Origin: Prochlorococcus sp. AG-347-L20
GTDB taxonomy: Bacteria; Cyanobacteriota; Cyanobacteriia; PCC-6307; Cyanobiaceae
Direction of reading: 5' to 3'
Length of the DNA: 64,000 nt
NCBI GenBank assembly: GCA_003281225.1
Contig: QCCP01000001.1
Coordinates: forward strand, 62,001 to 126,000
Made by a program: the position numbers and the translations under genes. This document shows, piece after piece, positions 1 to 10,077 of the stretch (position 1 is its first letter; each line of letters begins with the position of its first letter). A model generated the notes under the pieces. It was not told the DNA's origin, made no database searches, and saw only the letters and a list, made by a program, of their open reading frames with translations.

Positions 1-2
1 TA

Positions 3-2567
3 TTAATTAGTTAATTCTTCGACGTCGCAAGTAATCTCAACAGGCATTGGAGATACTTTCCAAATAGATTTACAGTATTCTCTAATAGATCTATCTGAAG
101 AAAAATATCCTGATCTAGCAGTATTTAATAATGCCATTTTATTCCAAGATTTTTTATTGTTCCAGCACTCACTGACCACATCCTGTTTATTTAAGTAATC
201 TTCAAAGTCAGCCATAACAAAAAATGGGTCATATCCTGTAAGGCTATTTAATAAAGGTTTAAATAATTCTTTATCCCCATTGCTAAAGTGGCCAATTTCA
301 ATTAGGCGTATAACCTCTTTGAGTTCTGGACATTGATCAATATAAGTTTTTGGAGAGTAATTATTATTTTTTAAGTCCATTATTTCTGTTTCAGTTTTAC
401 CAAAAAGAAAGAAATTCTCTTTTTTCACAAGATCTCTTAATTCCACATTTGCTCCATCTAAGGTTCCAATTGTTAACGCTCCATTCATGGCAAACTTCAT
501 ATTTCCAGTTCCAGATGCTTCTTTTCCAGCAGTTGAGATTTGTTCTGACAGATCCGTTGCAGGATAAACTATTTCACCAAGTTTAACGTTGTAGTCTGGT
601 AGAAAAACGACTCTTAATAAGCCATCCATATCGGGATCAGAATTAACTACATCAGCAATACCATTAATGAATCTAATCATCAGCTTTGCCATAAAGTAAC
701 CTGGCGCTGCTTTACCTCCGAATATTATTGTTCTGGGGACTTCATATTTGTTTGTACCATTTTTAATTCTTAAATATTGGGCAATAATTTGTAGGGCGTT
801 TAAATGTTGCCTTTTATATTGATGAATTCTTTTGACTTGAACATCAAATAAACTAGATGGATCTACCAGTATTCCAGTTTTTGAATGGATAAAGTTAGAT
901 AATTTTCTTTTGCCATTTAGTTTGGTTTCCTCAAATTTCTGCAAAAAATCGTTGTCATCTTTTTTTTCCTCTAACTTCTTAAGAAGTTCCATATTTGTAA
1001 TCCAGTTTGGACCAACTTCTTCTTCTAAAAGGTTCGATAGTGATGTATTAGATAACGCAACCCATCTCCTTGGTGTAACTCCATTAGTTACATTTGTAAA
1101 TTTTTCAGGCCACAGAGCTGCGAATTCAGGCAGAAGTTGTCTTTTTATTAGATCTGAGTGGAGAGCTGCAACACCATTTATGTGATGTGCTCCGATGGTA
1201 GCTAAATGAGCCATCCGAACTGATTTAGAGCCTTCTTCATCAATTATTGAGAGTTTTTGAAGGATCTTGTCATCACCAGGATAACGTAGTCTTAATTGTT
1301 GTAGAAATCTCCAATTAATTTCATAAATTATTTCTAGATGACGAGGAAGAAGATCATTAAATAACCCTAAATCCCATTTTTCTAAAGCTTCTGGTAGTAA
1401 TGTATGGTTAGTGTAAGCAACTGAAGAGGTTGTTATGTTCCAAGCTTTATCCCAACCTATTTGATATTGGTCAATAAGAAGTCTCATTAATTCTGCAACT
1501 GCTATGGCAGGATGGGTATCATTCAATTGAACTGTCCAATGCTTAGGGAATTCTGTTATTGCTATGGATCTTTTTTCAAGACTTCTCAACATATCCTGAA
1601 GAGAACAACTTACAAAAAAGTGTTGTTGTTTGAGTCTTAATCTTCTACCTTCGTCAGTTCCATCATTTGGATATAGAACTTTTGAAAGAGTTTCAGATGC
1701 AACTTTTTCTTCGACTGCACCATAATAATCACCAATATTGAATGCATAAAAGTCAAAACTTTCTGTTGCATCAGCTCTCCATAATCTTAATCTGTCACAC
1801 GTATTGACTCTGTATCCTAAAACTGGAACATCATGAGGAACTCCAATTGCATGTTCCGAAGGAATCCATCTTGATCTGTAGTTTCCTTTATCATCTCTAT
1901 AACTTTCAGTTCTCCCTCCAAAACCTACGAAACATGATTCGTCTGGTTGAGGAAGTTCCCACGGCCATCCACCTTTCAACCATTTGTCAGTTACTTCAAC
2001 TTGCCAACCATCCCTAATTAACTGATTGAATATGCCAAATTCATATCGAATACCATAACCAACTGCTGGAACTTGTAGAGATGCTAATGATTCCATATAA
2101 CATGCTGCAAGTCTGCCAAGTCCTCCGTTACCTAATCCAGGCTCTTCTTCAACTTCAAGAATTGTTGACAAGGATTCAATGCCAAATCTTTTTAAAGCAT
2201 CTTCTGCCTCTTGAGTTATTCCAAGATTGAGAAGATTATTACTTAATTGAGGGCCGATTAAAAATTCTGCTGAAAGGTAAGCAACTGTTTTTTGTGGTTT
2301 TTTTCTTATGACTTCTTGGCTGGCTAAATATCTTGTCATTAGCCTATCTTTCACTGCGTAACTTAAAGCCATGTACAAGTCGTGGGGACTTGCAGAAGTA
2401 GCTAACTTTCCAAGAGTATAAAAAAGATGGGCTGTCATTCCTTGGAAAACAGCATCAGAATCCATTCCAGCTTTTTCAGGATCTAGATAGCATCCTGGGG
2501 TAGGCAAACGTAGATCGAAAGGTTCGTTGGTATTCATTGGATTAGCCATATAACAGACAATAGCCAT
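3..2567 (-). CDS. glgP: glycogen phosphorylase
   Basis: Alpha-glucan phosphorylase, which releases glucose-1-phosphate from glycogen using phosphate and pyridoxal phosphate; cytosolic storage-carbon breakdown. The 854-residue frame spans the whole family. It shows the N-terminal block LGNGGLGRLAACYMESLA, the KRIHQYKRQHLNALQ block, and the PLP-lysine region EASGTGNMKFAMNGALTIGT near the C-terminus. The stop codon lies at the first bases of the window, so the gene is complete. The start is uncertain: in-frame ATGs at 2567, 2549 and 2537 precede the conserved part, and none has a clear Shine-Dalgarno sequence. It is divergent from the antiporter gene at 2704. Confidence 0.97.
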   Translation of the reverse strand: MAIVCYMANPMNTNEPFDLRLPTPGCYLDPEKAGMDSDAVFQGMTAHLFYTLGKLATSASPHDLYMALSYAVKDRLMTRYLASQEVIRKKPQKTVAYLSAEFLIGPQLSNNLLNLGITQEAEDALKRFGIESLSTILEVEEEPGLGNGGLGRLAACYMESLASLQVPAVGYGIRYEFGIFNQLIRDGWQVEVTDKWLKGGWPWELPQPDESCFVGFGGRTESYRDDKGNYRSRWIPSEHAIGVPHDVPVLGYRVNTCDRLRLWRADATESFDFYAFNIGDYYGAVEEKVASETLSKVLYPNDGTDEGRRLRLKQQHFFVSCSLQDMLRSLEKRSIAITEFPKHWTVQLNDTHPAIAVAELMRLLIDQYQIGWDKAWNITTSSVAYTNHTLLPEALEKWDLGLFNDLLPRHLEIIYEINWRFLQQLRLRYPGDDKILQKLSIIDEEGSKSVRMAHLATIGAHHINGVAALHSDLIKRQLLPEFAALWPEKFTNVTNGVTPRRWVALSNTSLSNLLEEEVGPNWITNMELLKKLEEKKDDNDFLQKFEETKLNGKRKLSNFIHSKTGILVDPSSLFDVQVKRIHQYKRQHLNALQIIAQYLRIKNGTNKYEVPRTIIFGGKAAPGYFMAKLMIRFINGIADVVNSDPDMDGLLRVVFLPDYNVKLGEIVYPATDLSEQISTAGKEASGTGNMKFAMNGALTIGTLDGANVELRDLVKKENFFLFGKTETEIMDLKNNNYSPKTYIDQCPELKEVIRLIEIGHFSNGDKELFKPLLNSLTGYDPFFVMADFEDYLNKQDVVSECWNNKKSWNKMALLNTARSGYFSSDRSIREYCKSIWKVSPMPVEITCDVEELTN

Positions 2568-2703
2568 TTTTAAGAAAATTTCTTTGTTGTAACTTCAGAT
2601 CCACACTTGTTGAGTATTTTTGCTTTTTTCTTACATATTTCTTAAAGTGGGCCCTCCATAAACTATCTTCCAATTAGGTAGTTTATTTTTTCTCTAATTT
2701 TAA

Positions 2704-4071
2704 ATGTATTCCTTACTTGCTGAATTAAGTGCACATGATTTAGAAGTTGCTGAAACGTTGATAGGAGTTATAAGGTTTCTATTGATATTTTTAGCTGCAA
2801 GAGCATTAGCCGAAGTCTTGGTAAGACTAAGTTTGCCAACGATAGTAGGTGAACTTCTTGCAGGGGTTGTAATAGGGGCATCAGGATTCCATTTGTTGAT
2901 ACCACCCTCAGCTGGAACGGAATTAAATGAAGGACTTGTGAATATTATTAGCTCATTAGCGTCAATCCCCCCAGAAGCTGTACCTGATGTTTATTTCGAA
3001 AGTTTCCCATCACTCCAAGCAGTAGCGACTCTCGGATTATATGCTCTTTTATTTTTAACAGGATTAGAAAGTGAGTTAGAGGAATTAGTAGCTGTCGGGG
3101 CTCAGGCTTTCACTGTTGCTATGGCTGGTGTAATTTTACCGTTTGCCTTTGGAACTCTTGGACTCATGTTTATTTTCCAGGTAGATCTAATTCCAGCAGT
3201 TTTTGCAGGAGCATCTATGACAGCAACAAGTATAGGAATTACTGCGAGTGTTTTTGGTGAGTTGGGATATTTAAAAACCAGAGAAGGACAGATTGTTATT
3301 GGAGCGGCTGTTTTAGATGATATTTTGGGTATTGTTATTCTTGCAGTTGTAGTAGCCCTTGCCGCCGGAGGTACTTTAGAAATTGCTCCTATCGTTAAAT
3401 TAGTTGCGGCAGCTGTAGTATTTGTTATTGCTGCTATCGCATTAAGTCGAACAGCAGCTCCAGGTTTTGATTGGTTATTAGATAGATTAAAGGCACCTGG
3501 AGCGGTAGTGGTAGCCTCTTTTGTGATACTTGTTTTGTGTTGTTTTGTCGCAACAGCCATTGGATTGGAAGCAGCTTTAGGTGCTTTTGCAGCTGGATTA
3601 ATTCTTAGTAGTTCTAAAAATAATCACGCAATTCAACAATCGGTTTTACCTTTGGTATCCTTATTCGCAACTATTTTTTTCGTATTAGTAGGAGCTGGAA
3701 TGGATCTATCAGTTATAAATCCACTTGATCCAACAAGTAGGTCAGCTCTTGTAGTTGCAGGATTCTTATTAGTTGTAGCAATTATTGGTAAAATTGCAGC
3801 TGGATGGGTATTTTCAAGTGATAAACCTACAAATAGATTAGTTGTAGGTTTAGGTATGATGCCAAGAGGAGAGGTTGGTTTAATTTTTCTTGGACTAGGA
3901 ACAAGTGCTAAGTTGTTAACTCCTTCTCTTGAAGCAGCTATTTTATTAATGGTTATTGGAACTACATTTCTTGCACCTGTTCTTTTAAGAATTGTTCTTA
4001 AAGATAAGCCCCCAAATGATGGCAATAAAATTTCAGATGATGTTGCAGCCGATCCAGTTGGTCTTCTTTAG
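2704..4071 (+). CDS. CPA2-family cation/proton antiporter
   Basis: Membrane Na+(K+)/H+ exchanger of the monovalent cation:proton antiporter-2 family; likely plasma-membrane pH and sodium homeostasis. The 455-residue protein is almost entirely hydrophobic with about 12-13 predicted membrane helices. The paired aspartates in AAVLDDILGIVIL, around residue 205, match the ion-binding site of NapA-type exchangers, and MMPRGEVGLIFLGLG is the conserved late segment. A short charged tail closes the protein, and no TrkA-type regulatory domain is attached. The ion specificity cannot be read from the sequence. Confidence 0.9.
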   Translation: MYSLLAELSAHDLEVAETLIGVIRFLLIFLAARALAEVLVRLSLPTIVGELLAGVVIGASGFHLLIPPSAGTELNEGLVNIISSLASIPPEAVPDVYFESFPSLQAVATLGLYALLFLTGLESELEELVAVGAQAFTVAMAGVILPFAFGTLGLMFIFQVDLIPAVFAGASMTATSIGITASVFGELGYLKTREGQIVIGAAVLDDILGIVILAVVVALAAGGTLEIAPIVKLVAAAVVFVIAAIALSRTAAPGFDWLLDRLKAPGAVVVASFVILVLCCFVATAIGLEAALGAFAAGLILSSSKNNHAIQQSVLPLVSLFATIFFVLVGAGMDLSVINPLDPTSRSALVVAGFLLVVAIIGKIAAGWVFSSDKPTNRLVVGLGMMPRGEVGLIFLGLGTSAKLLTPSLEAAILLMVIGTTFLAPVLLRIVLKDKPPNDGNKISDDVAADPVGLL

Positions 4072-4114
4072 GAAATAAGTTTATTAGAATTAATCAAAAT
4101 AGAATTTTTAATAA

Positions 4115-5014
4115 ATGGAAAAATCCGCTCTGATAGATAGTGATGTAAATTATGACTGGAATTTTTTAAATTACCCAATACATACTATTTCTGCAAAGCC
4201 TGAGCAAACCTCTAAAGAATGTGCAATTTTATTAATTCATGGTTTCGGGGCCTCTACCGATCATTGGAGATTCAATATTCCTATTTTGAGTACCAAATAT
4301 GAAGTTCATGCGATGGATCTTCTTGGTTTTGGAAAAAGTCCTAAGCCCCAAGATGTTGAATACTCAGGATCTTTATGGAAGGATCAGGTTGTTTCTTATG
4401 TACAAGAGAAAATAAAAAAACCCACAATTGTTGTTGGAAATTCATTGGGTGGTTATGCAGCATTGGCAGCTGGTGCAGAATTAAATGAGCTAAATGCAGG
4501 AGTGATCTTACTTAATGCTGCAGGATATTTTAGTGAAGAAAAAACTATCAAAAAGAATATGTTGCAAACTTCAATTGAAACAGTTGCTGGCATATTTTTG
4601 AAAAATATTGTTCTTCAACGTTTGATTTTTGAAAATATGAGAAATCCAAAAAATATTAAAAAAACTTTGAATCAAGTTTATGTTGATAAAAAAAATGTTG
4701 ATGATTTTTTAGTTGAGTCAATAAGAAAGCCTTCATTAGATTTCGGAGCTTTTAATGTTTTTAGAAGTGTATTTAACCCATCAGGTCCCCAGGGATTGCC
4801 ATTAGATAAGCTATTTGCAAAATTAAATGCACCATTATTACTTCTTTGGGGAGGGAAAGATCCATGGATGAACACTCCAAAAAAAAGAAATCTATATAAA
4901 AAATTTACACCAAAGAATACAAAAGAAATTATTCTTGATGCAGGACATTGCCCTCATGATGAGATACCTGAATTAGTTAATCAGCATATTTTGGATTGGG
5001 TTGATTCTCTTTAA
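4115..5014 (+). CDS. alpha/beta-hydrolase fold protein
   Basis: Putative esterase or hydrolase of unknown substrate. The fold signatures are visible: oxyanion-hole LLIHGFGASTDHW near residues 39-51, nucleophile elbow VGNSLGGYAA with Ser110, a late acid candidate near Asp249 (GGKDPW), and catalytic His278 in DAGHCPHDE. Its 299-residue length fits a single-domain hydrolase of the type often seen in cyanobacteria. It lies 43 bp after the antiporter and 9 bp before the mutarotase-like gene, so it is probably cotranscribed with the sugar-related pair. Family is secure; function is not. Confidence 0.88.
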   Translation: MEKSALIDSDVNYDWNFLNYPIHTISAKPEQTSKECAILLIHGFGASTDHWRFNIPILSTKYEVHAMDLLGFGKSPKPQDVEYSGSLWKDQVVSYVQEKIKKPTIVVGNSLGGYAALAAGAELNELNAGVILLNAAGYFSEEKTIKKNMLQTSIETVAGIFLKNIVLQRLIFENMRNPKNIKKTLNQVYVDKKNVDDFLVESIRKPSLDFGAFNVFRSVFNPSGPQGLPLDKLFAKLNAPLLLLWGGKDPWMNTPKKRNLYKKFTPKNTKEIILDAGHCPHDEIPELVNQHILDWVDSL

Positions 5015-5023
5015 GTAATAATC

Positions 5024-5872
5024 GTGAAACTTGAATTATCTAATAAGGACCAAGGAATTTTTGTCTTTCAATTAGATAAAAATAATTACATTAAATTTTG
5101 TCCTGAAAGAGGAGGTGTTATTACAAATTGGGTTTCGGATGGTAATGAAATACTTTATTTCGATGAAACAAGATTTATGGACAAGACAAAAAGTATTAGG
5201 GGAGGCATTCCAATCTTGTTTCCAATTTGTGGGAATCTCAACACCTCTAGTTCAGTATTTGGAAATGGTTATTTGCAATTACCACAACATGGATTCGCAA
5301 GGGATTTGCAATGGCAATACTCTTTCAATGAAAAATTTTTATGCTTATTCTTAAATGCATCTAAACAAACCAAAAAATATTATCCTTTCGATTTCGAACT
5401 AAAAATAGAAGTTACTTTAAAAATTAACTTTTTAGAATTTGAAATTACAATCCATAACAAAACAGATTTTGCTATGCCTATAAATTTTGGTTTGCATCCT
5501 TATTTTAATATTTCAGATTTCAAAAATTTAGAGTTTGTTGATAATCCACTTAATTGTCAGGATCAAGAAAAAAATACTATAAGTAATACTTTGGATGAAT
5601 TAAACAAAATTAATTTAGGAGTTGATCTACTTATGTATACTTCCGGTAGAAGCTCTTTTCGAGATAAGATTTTCAAAAGAGAGGTAACTTTAAATCATCC
5701 ATATCCTTTTGATTTAGGCGTTATTTGGAGTGATCCTCCAAGAAGAATGATATGTCTCGAACCTTGGACTAGTCCCCGAAATTCTTTTGTTGATGGATTT
5801 AGAAACATTATGATTTCTTCAAATGATAGTAAAAGATTAAATGCCTCAATACAAATAAAATCTCTTAAGTAA
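5024..5872 (+). CDS. aldose 1-epimerase / galactose mutarotase-like protein
   Basis: Member of the mutarotase-like superfamily, which interconverts alpha and beta anomers of hexoses or hexose-6-phosphates. The 282-residue protein contains the expected blocks GGIPILFPICGNL, LPQHGFARDLQW, NFGLHPYFNIS and a C-terminal LEPWTSPRNSF. The arrangement resembles D-hexose-6-phosphate mutarotases (YeaD type), but substrate assignment is inference. The GTG start is 9 bp after the hydrolase stop, and the next gene begins 13 bp downstream, consistent with one transcript. Confidence 0.85.
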   Translation: MKLELSNKDQGIFVFQLDKNNYIKFCPERGGVITNWVSDGNEILYFDETRFMDKTKSIRGGIPILFPICGNLNTSSSVFGNGYLQLPQHGFARDLQWQYSFNEKFLCLFLNASKQTKKYYPFDFELKIEVTLKINFLEFEITIHNKTDFAMPINFGLHPYFNISDFKNLEFVDNPLNCQDQEKNTISNTLDELNKINLGVDLLMYTSGRSSFRDKIFKREVTLNHPYPFDLGVIWSDPPRRMICLEPWTSPRNSFVDGFRNIMISSNDSKRLNASIQIKSLK

Positions 5873-5885
5873 TTTTGCAATACTT

Positions 5886-7235
5886 ATGAAATTTGTCGTT
5901 ATAGATGATGATCCCACAGGCTCTCAAACTGTTCATGATTGCTTATTACTGCTTAAGTGGGACTGCTCAACTTTAGTCAAAGGTTTTGAGTCTGAATCTA
6001 ATTTATTTTTTATTTTGGCTAATACAAGGTCACTATCGGAAAATGATGCGAAATTAACAATAGAGGAAATTTGCAAAAATCTTAAGACTGTAATTACTTC
6101 TCAAGCCTATGAAGAAGAAATTATTTTTATAAGTAGAGGAGACTCTACTCTTCGAGGACATAACTTTTTAGAGCCAACTGCTCTAAATAGTTGCTTAGGT
6201 CCTTTCGATGCTACTTTTCATATTCCAGCTTTTATTGAGGGTAAAAGATTCACAATTAATGGATCTCATTTTGTTGATAAAACTCCTATCAGTCAAACAA
6301 TTTTTGCAACAGATAAAATTTTTGGATATGAGACAAGTAATGTCAAGAGTCTTTTATTTAAGCAGAGTAAATCGCAAATAAATTTTGAAGATATTCAAAA
6401 TCTTTTATTGTCAGATATCGAAATGCTAAATGATAAAGAAAATAATATTGTTTTTAAAACACTAAAGAACTTGAAGAATAATAAACATGTAGTTGTAGAT
6501 GTAGAAAATTATTCTCAAATAAAAAAATTTTCTTTAGTAATTAAAAAATTAATTAAACAAAAAAAATTCCTTTTTCGAACTGCAGCAAGTTTTATAAGTT
6601 CAATTTCTGAAAAAAAAAGTGTCTTACAGAGTGAAATATTTTTCTCTAATTTAAGAATAAGAAACAAAGAAAAGAGTTTTCTTCCAGGACTGATAATTGT
6701 TGGATCTTATGTAGAACTTTCAACAATACAATTGAATAATTTATTAGAGATAAGTAATTGCAATCCAGTTGAATTAGATGTTTTTGAATTCTTTAAAATT
6801 ACTTCATCAGATAATAATCAGAAGCGAAGGGATTTGTTTAAAAATAAATTGTTGAAAAAAATTAGATTTTCTTTTGAGAAAGGAAATACTCCTGTTATGT
6901 TTACTTCAAGAAAATTTATGTCTTTAGATGCTTCTGAACTATTTAATTTTTATAATTTACTTGCCTGTTTTATTGCTGAATTAGTCGCAGATTTGAAGTA
7001 TGAAATAGGATATTTGATTTCAAAAGGTGGAATAACAACAAATTTGATTCTTAGTAAAGGACTTAATGCAGATTATGTTTATCTTGAAGGACAGATTCTA
7101 ACTGGCATTTCAGTGGTGACTTACAATTTAAAAAATGGCGCAAAACTTCCAATTGTTACTCATCCTGGAAACATTGGCACTAAAGATTCACTGGTTAATA
7201 TTTGGAAAGTTTTTGAAAATAAAAATAATTTTTAA
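5886..7235 (+). CDS. four-carbon acid sugar kinase family protein (DUF1537)
   Basis: Member of the family that phosphorylates C4 sugar acids such as threonate or erythronate with ATP. The N-terminal substrate domain starts with VIDDDPTGSQTVHDCLLLL and includes SRGDSTLRGH. The C-terminal nucleotide-binding domain has SKGGITTNLILSKGLNADYVY and ends PIVTHPGNIGTKDSLVNIW. Length 449 fits the family. The middle is Lys/Asn-rich and poorly conserved, as expected for an AT-rich genome. The usual partners (class II aldolase, isomerase, PdxA2) are not adjacent, so the substrate is unknown. It is convergent with icd, with 2 bp between stop codons. Confidence 0.85.
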   Translation: MKFVVIDDDPTGSQTVHDCLLLLKWDCSTLVKGFESESNLFFILANTRSLSENDAKLTIEEICKNLKTVITSQAYEEEIIFISRGDSTLRGHNFLEPTALNSCLGPFDATFHIPAFIEGKRFTINGSHFVDKTPISQTIFATDKIFGYETSNVKSLLFKQSKSQINFEDIQNLLLSDIEMLNDKENNIVFKTLKNLKNNKHVVVDVENYSQIKKFSLVIKKLIKQKKFLFRTAASFISSISEKKSVLQSEIFFSNLRIRNKEKSFLPGLIIVGSYVELSTIQLNNLLEISNCNPVELDVFEFFKITSSDNNQKRRDLFKNKLLKKIRFSFEKGNTPVMFTSRKFMSLDASELFNFYNLLACFIAELVADLKYEIGYLISKGGITTNLILSKGLNADYVYLEGQILTGISVVTYNLKNGAKLPIVTHPGNIGTKDSLVNIWKVFENKNNF

Positions 7236-7237
7236 AA

Positions 7238-8662
7238 TTAGAAATTTGAGATAATTTCTTCAGCAAAACTGCTGCAGGATAGGGGTTCTACTTTTGGTTC
7301 CATTAAGCGTGCTAGATCATAGGTGACTTTTTTTTGCTCTATTGCCTTACTTAAACCATTAGTAATTAAGTTAGCTGCCTCATCCCAACCAAAATATTCA
7401 AGCATCATTACACCACTTAGAATTACTGAGCCTGGATTAATCTTATTTAAGCCTGCATGTTTTGGCGCAGTACCGTGCGTAGCTTCGAAAATTGCTGCAT
7501 TATCTCCAATATTTGCACCAGGAGCCATACCTAGTCCACCAACAATTGCTGCGGCTGCATCAGAAACATAGTCTCCATTAAGATTTAAGGTTGCAAGAAT
7601 TGAATATTCTTGAGGTCTAGTTTGAATTTGTTGAAATATACTATCAGCTATCCGATCATCAACAAGAATAAGTTCTTTCCATTTTCCATCTCCGTGAGAA
7701 TTTGATATTGATGCAATAACTTCTTTAATTTCTTCGCAAATGAATGCTTTTTTGTTATTTGTAAGCTTGTCAAAACCTGGTTCAATTTTTCGAGCATTAT
7801 TTTCAATTGTAATTTCTGGATTTTTCTGAATATTATCTAAAATCCAGCTTTCTCTTTCTGTAATGCAATCATCTCTAAATTCATTTACTGCCAATTCATA
7901 TCCCCAATCTCTAAATGCACCTTCTGTATATTTCATAATATTCCCTTTATGTACAAGAGTTACATGCCTTTTATCTCCTGATAATCTTTTGGCATGTTCA
8001 ATAGCTTTTCTAATATGCCTTTGGCTACCAGATTTACTCACCGGTTTTATTCCAATACCTGATCCATCGGGTATAGATCTATTTTTTAAATTTTTACTTT
8101 TTGGTATGACAACATTGTTTAAGTGATTAATTAATTCAAGACAATTATTATCCTCCGCTTCCCATTCAATTCCCATGTAGATATCCTCAGTATTTTCCCT
8201 ATAAACAATAACGTCTAAATTTTGGGGATTTTTGTGAGGGCTTGGAGTTCCTGAATAATATTTGCATGGTCTAACACAGCTATATAAATCAAATATTTGC
8301 CTTAATGCAACATTAAGAGATCTAATACCTCCACCGATGGGAGTCGTTAAAGGACCTTTGATAGCTACACCAAAGTGTTTGATTGCTTCAATAGTATCTT
8401 GAGGGAGGTAGTTATATGTTCCATAAAGTTCACAAGCTTCATCGCCTGCATAGACTTTAAACCAATTAATTTTTCTTTCGTCTCCATAGCTTTTTTTAAT
8501 AGCTGAATCAAGAACGATTTGAGTTGCAGGCCAAATATCAACTCCTGTACCATCACCCCTAATAAATGGGACAATTGGATTATTAGGAACATTAGGTTTG
8601 CCTTGATTAAAAGTTATTATCTCGCCTTCATTAGGTAAAGTTAATTTTTCAAATTTTGGCAT
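7238..8662 (-). CDS. icd: isocitrate dehydrogenase (NADP+)
   Basis: Oxidatively decarboxylates isocitrate to 2-oxoglutarate, the carbon skeleton for nitrogen assimilation in cyanobacteria. The 474-residue protein includes FIRGDGTGVDIWPA, the phosphorylation-loop-like IRSLNVALRQIFDLY, RENTEDIYMGIEWEAED, and the Mg/cofactor region NLNGDYVSDAAAAIVGGLG followed by ATHGTAPKHAG. It is longer than the enterobacterial enzyme because of an insert around residues 260-330, as in other cyanobacteria. I looked upstream for an NtcA site (GTA-N8-TAC) and did not find one. Confidence 0.97.
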   Translation of the reverse strand: MPKFEKLTLPNEGEIITFNQGKPNVPNNPIVPFIRGDGTGVDIWPATQIVLDSAIKKSYGDERKINWFKVYAGDEACELYGTYNYLPQDTIEAIKHFGVAIKGPLTTPIGGGIRSLNVALRQIFDLYSCVRPCKYYSGTPSPHKNPQNLDVIVYRENTEDIYMGIEWEAEDNNCLELINHLNNVVIPKSKNLKNRSIPDGSGIGIKPVSKSGSQRHIRKAIEHAKRLSGDKRHVTLVHKGNIMKYTEGAFRDWGYELAVNEFRDDCITERESWILDNIQKNPEITIENNARKIEPGFDKLTNNKKAFICEEIKEVIASISNSHGDGKWKELILVDDRIADSIFQQIQTRPQEYSILATLNLNGDYVSDAAAAIVGGLGMAPGANIGDNAAIFEATHGTAPKHAGLNKINPGSVILSGVMMLEYFGWDEAANLITNGLSKAIEQKKVTYDLARLMEPKVEPLSCSSFAEEIISNF

Positions 8663-8872
8663 AGCATTGAATTAATAAAAGATAACTCATTGAAGTTCCT
8701 CATATTGTAATTTGCGATGAGTTATTGTCTTTAAAACCTAGAAATTTATTATTCAAATGTGAATAGAGAATAGTTTGTTGATCAGCATTTCAACATCTTT
8801 ATTAAAAGAAAAAGTAGTTAATAAGCAAGTTAAAGCAAATTATGTCATTTTCAAAAAAATACTCAGCTACTT

Positions 8873-9304
8873 ATGAATGCGAGTTCAAATGTAAGTAATG
8901 TTGAAATAGCTAATAAAATTGCTTCTACTGCAGCTTTGTTTCGGAAATATTTTCCAGATGCAAGCGTAAACTTTAGTCCATGGGAAAATTCAAACAATGA
9001 ATCCATGCAAGATACTATTGATTTTGCGTTTCATTTCCCTGGTTGGAGTCCTCTTATTGAATGTAGAGCAATACTCTTACAATTAAGAATTGAAAATGAT
9101 AATAATGACAGAGTTCCGAAATTGTTGGGAATAATAATGCGAGGAATGATTGTTCCCTCGGAGAGATGGAGAGTGGCTACCATCGGTGATTGGGAAATGA
9201 CTGGTACTCATCTACCGCAAAAGGAACAAAAAGATAACCTTTTTTTGGTTTGTAAAGAACTTTATAAGCTATTCTCTACAACATCCGCTGGTAACAAAAA
9301 TTAG
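8873..9304 (+). CDS. conserved protein of unknown function
   Basis: I do not recognise a domain. The 143-residue soluble protein has no signal peptide or membrane segment. It has a Trp/Pro-rich middle (SPWENS, FHFPGWSPLIECRA) and a central block with GIIMRGMIVPSERWRVATIGDWE. It sits between icd (divergent) and the heme-oxygenase operon 57 bp downstream. Balanced composition and a clean ATG start support a real gene, probably a cyanobacterial conserved protein. Confidence 0.7.
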   Translation: MNASSNVSNVEIANKIASTAALFRKYFPDASVNFSPWENSNNESMQDTIDFAFHFPGWSPLIECRAILLQLRIENDNNDRVPKLLGIIMRGMIVPSERWRVATIGDWEMTGTHLPQKEQKDNLFLVCKELYKLFSTTSAGNKN

Positions 9305-9361
9305 CTGTTTTATGTATTTTCCTTGTAGATTAAATAAACTTACAAAAATAATTCAAAATAT

Positions 9362-10072
9362 ATGGCAGTTGCTCTTGCAGGACAATTAAGAGAAGGGACA
9401 AAAAAATCCCATACTATGGCTGAAAATACTGGCTTTGTGGCTTGTTTTTTAAAAGGAGTTGTTGAAAAAAAATCTTATAGAAAATTAATTAGTGACTTAT
9501 ATTTTGTTTATGAAGCTATGGAAGAAGAAATTGAAAGACTGGTTAATGAAGATCATCCTGTAATAAAACCTATAGGTTTTAAATCATTATTCAGGAAAGA
9601 AACTCTTGTAAATGATCTTAAATTTTATTTTGGTGAAAACTGGAAGAATGAAATTAATATTTCTCACTCAGCAAAAGAATACGTTGAAAGAATCCGAGAG
9701 GTTGCAAAAAATTCACCAGAGTTATTGGTTGGTCACCACTACACTCGCTATATAGGAGATTTATCTGGGGGGCAAATCTTAAAAAGGATCGCTAAAAAAG
9801 CATTAAATTTGCAGGGAAATGATGGTTTAAATTTTTATGAGTTTGAATTAATTGCTGATGAAAAGAAATTTAAGGAAGAATATTCCCTTACTTTGAATCA
9901 ACTTCCAATAAGTCAAACGACGGCTGATCAAATTATTGATGAAGCTAATCAAGCTTTTACTTACAATATGAAAATGTTTAAGGAGCTTGAAGGTAACTTG
10001 ATTGCTGTTTTAGGCAAGATTGTATTCAATTACATTACAAAAAAAGTTCGGAAAGGAAGTACCGAGACCTAA
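9362..10072 (+). CDS. ho1: heme oxygenase (biliverdin-forming)
   Basis: Cleaves heme to biliverdin IXalpha using ferredoxin electrons, the first step of bilin synthesis. The 236-residue protein matches plant/cyanobacterial HO1: proximal heme ligand His17 in [10 protein letters not shown], distal helix [16 protein letters not shown], and VGHHYTRY before it. The order ho1-pebA-pebB with 5- and 0-bp gaps shows a dedicated phycoerythrobilin operon, so biliverdin is passed directly to the next two enzymes. No strong Shine-Dalgarno is present. Confidence 0.97.
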   Translation: MAVALAGQLREGTKKSHTMAENTGFVACFLKGVVEKKSYRKLISDLYFVYEAMEEEIERLVNEDHPVIKPIGFKSLFRKETLVNDLKFYFGENWKNEINISHSAKEYVERIREVAKNSPELLVGHHYTRYIGDLSGGQILKRIAKKALNLQGNDGLNFYEFELIADEKKFKEEYSLTLNQLPISQTTADQIIDEANQAFTYNMKMFKELEGNLIAVLGKIVFNYITKKVRKGSTET

Positions 10073-10077
10073 TATTT

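Noticed and set aside
2568-2703. Riboswitch or attenuator upstream of the antiporter
   Set aside because: Only a short AT-rich spacer with no conserved fold.
8682-8725. 9-bp inverted repeat ATAACTCAT / ATGAGTTAT in the icd upstream region as an operator
   Set aside because: Arms are 26 bp apart, AT-rich and match no known cyanobacterial regulator; NtcA consensus was not found.
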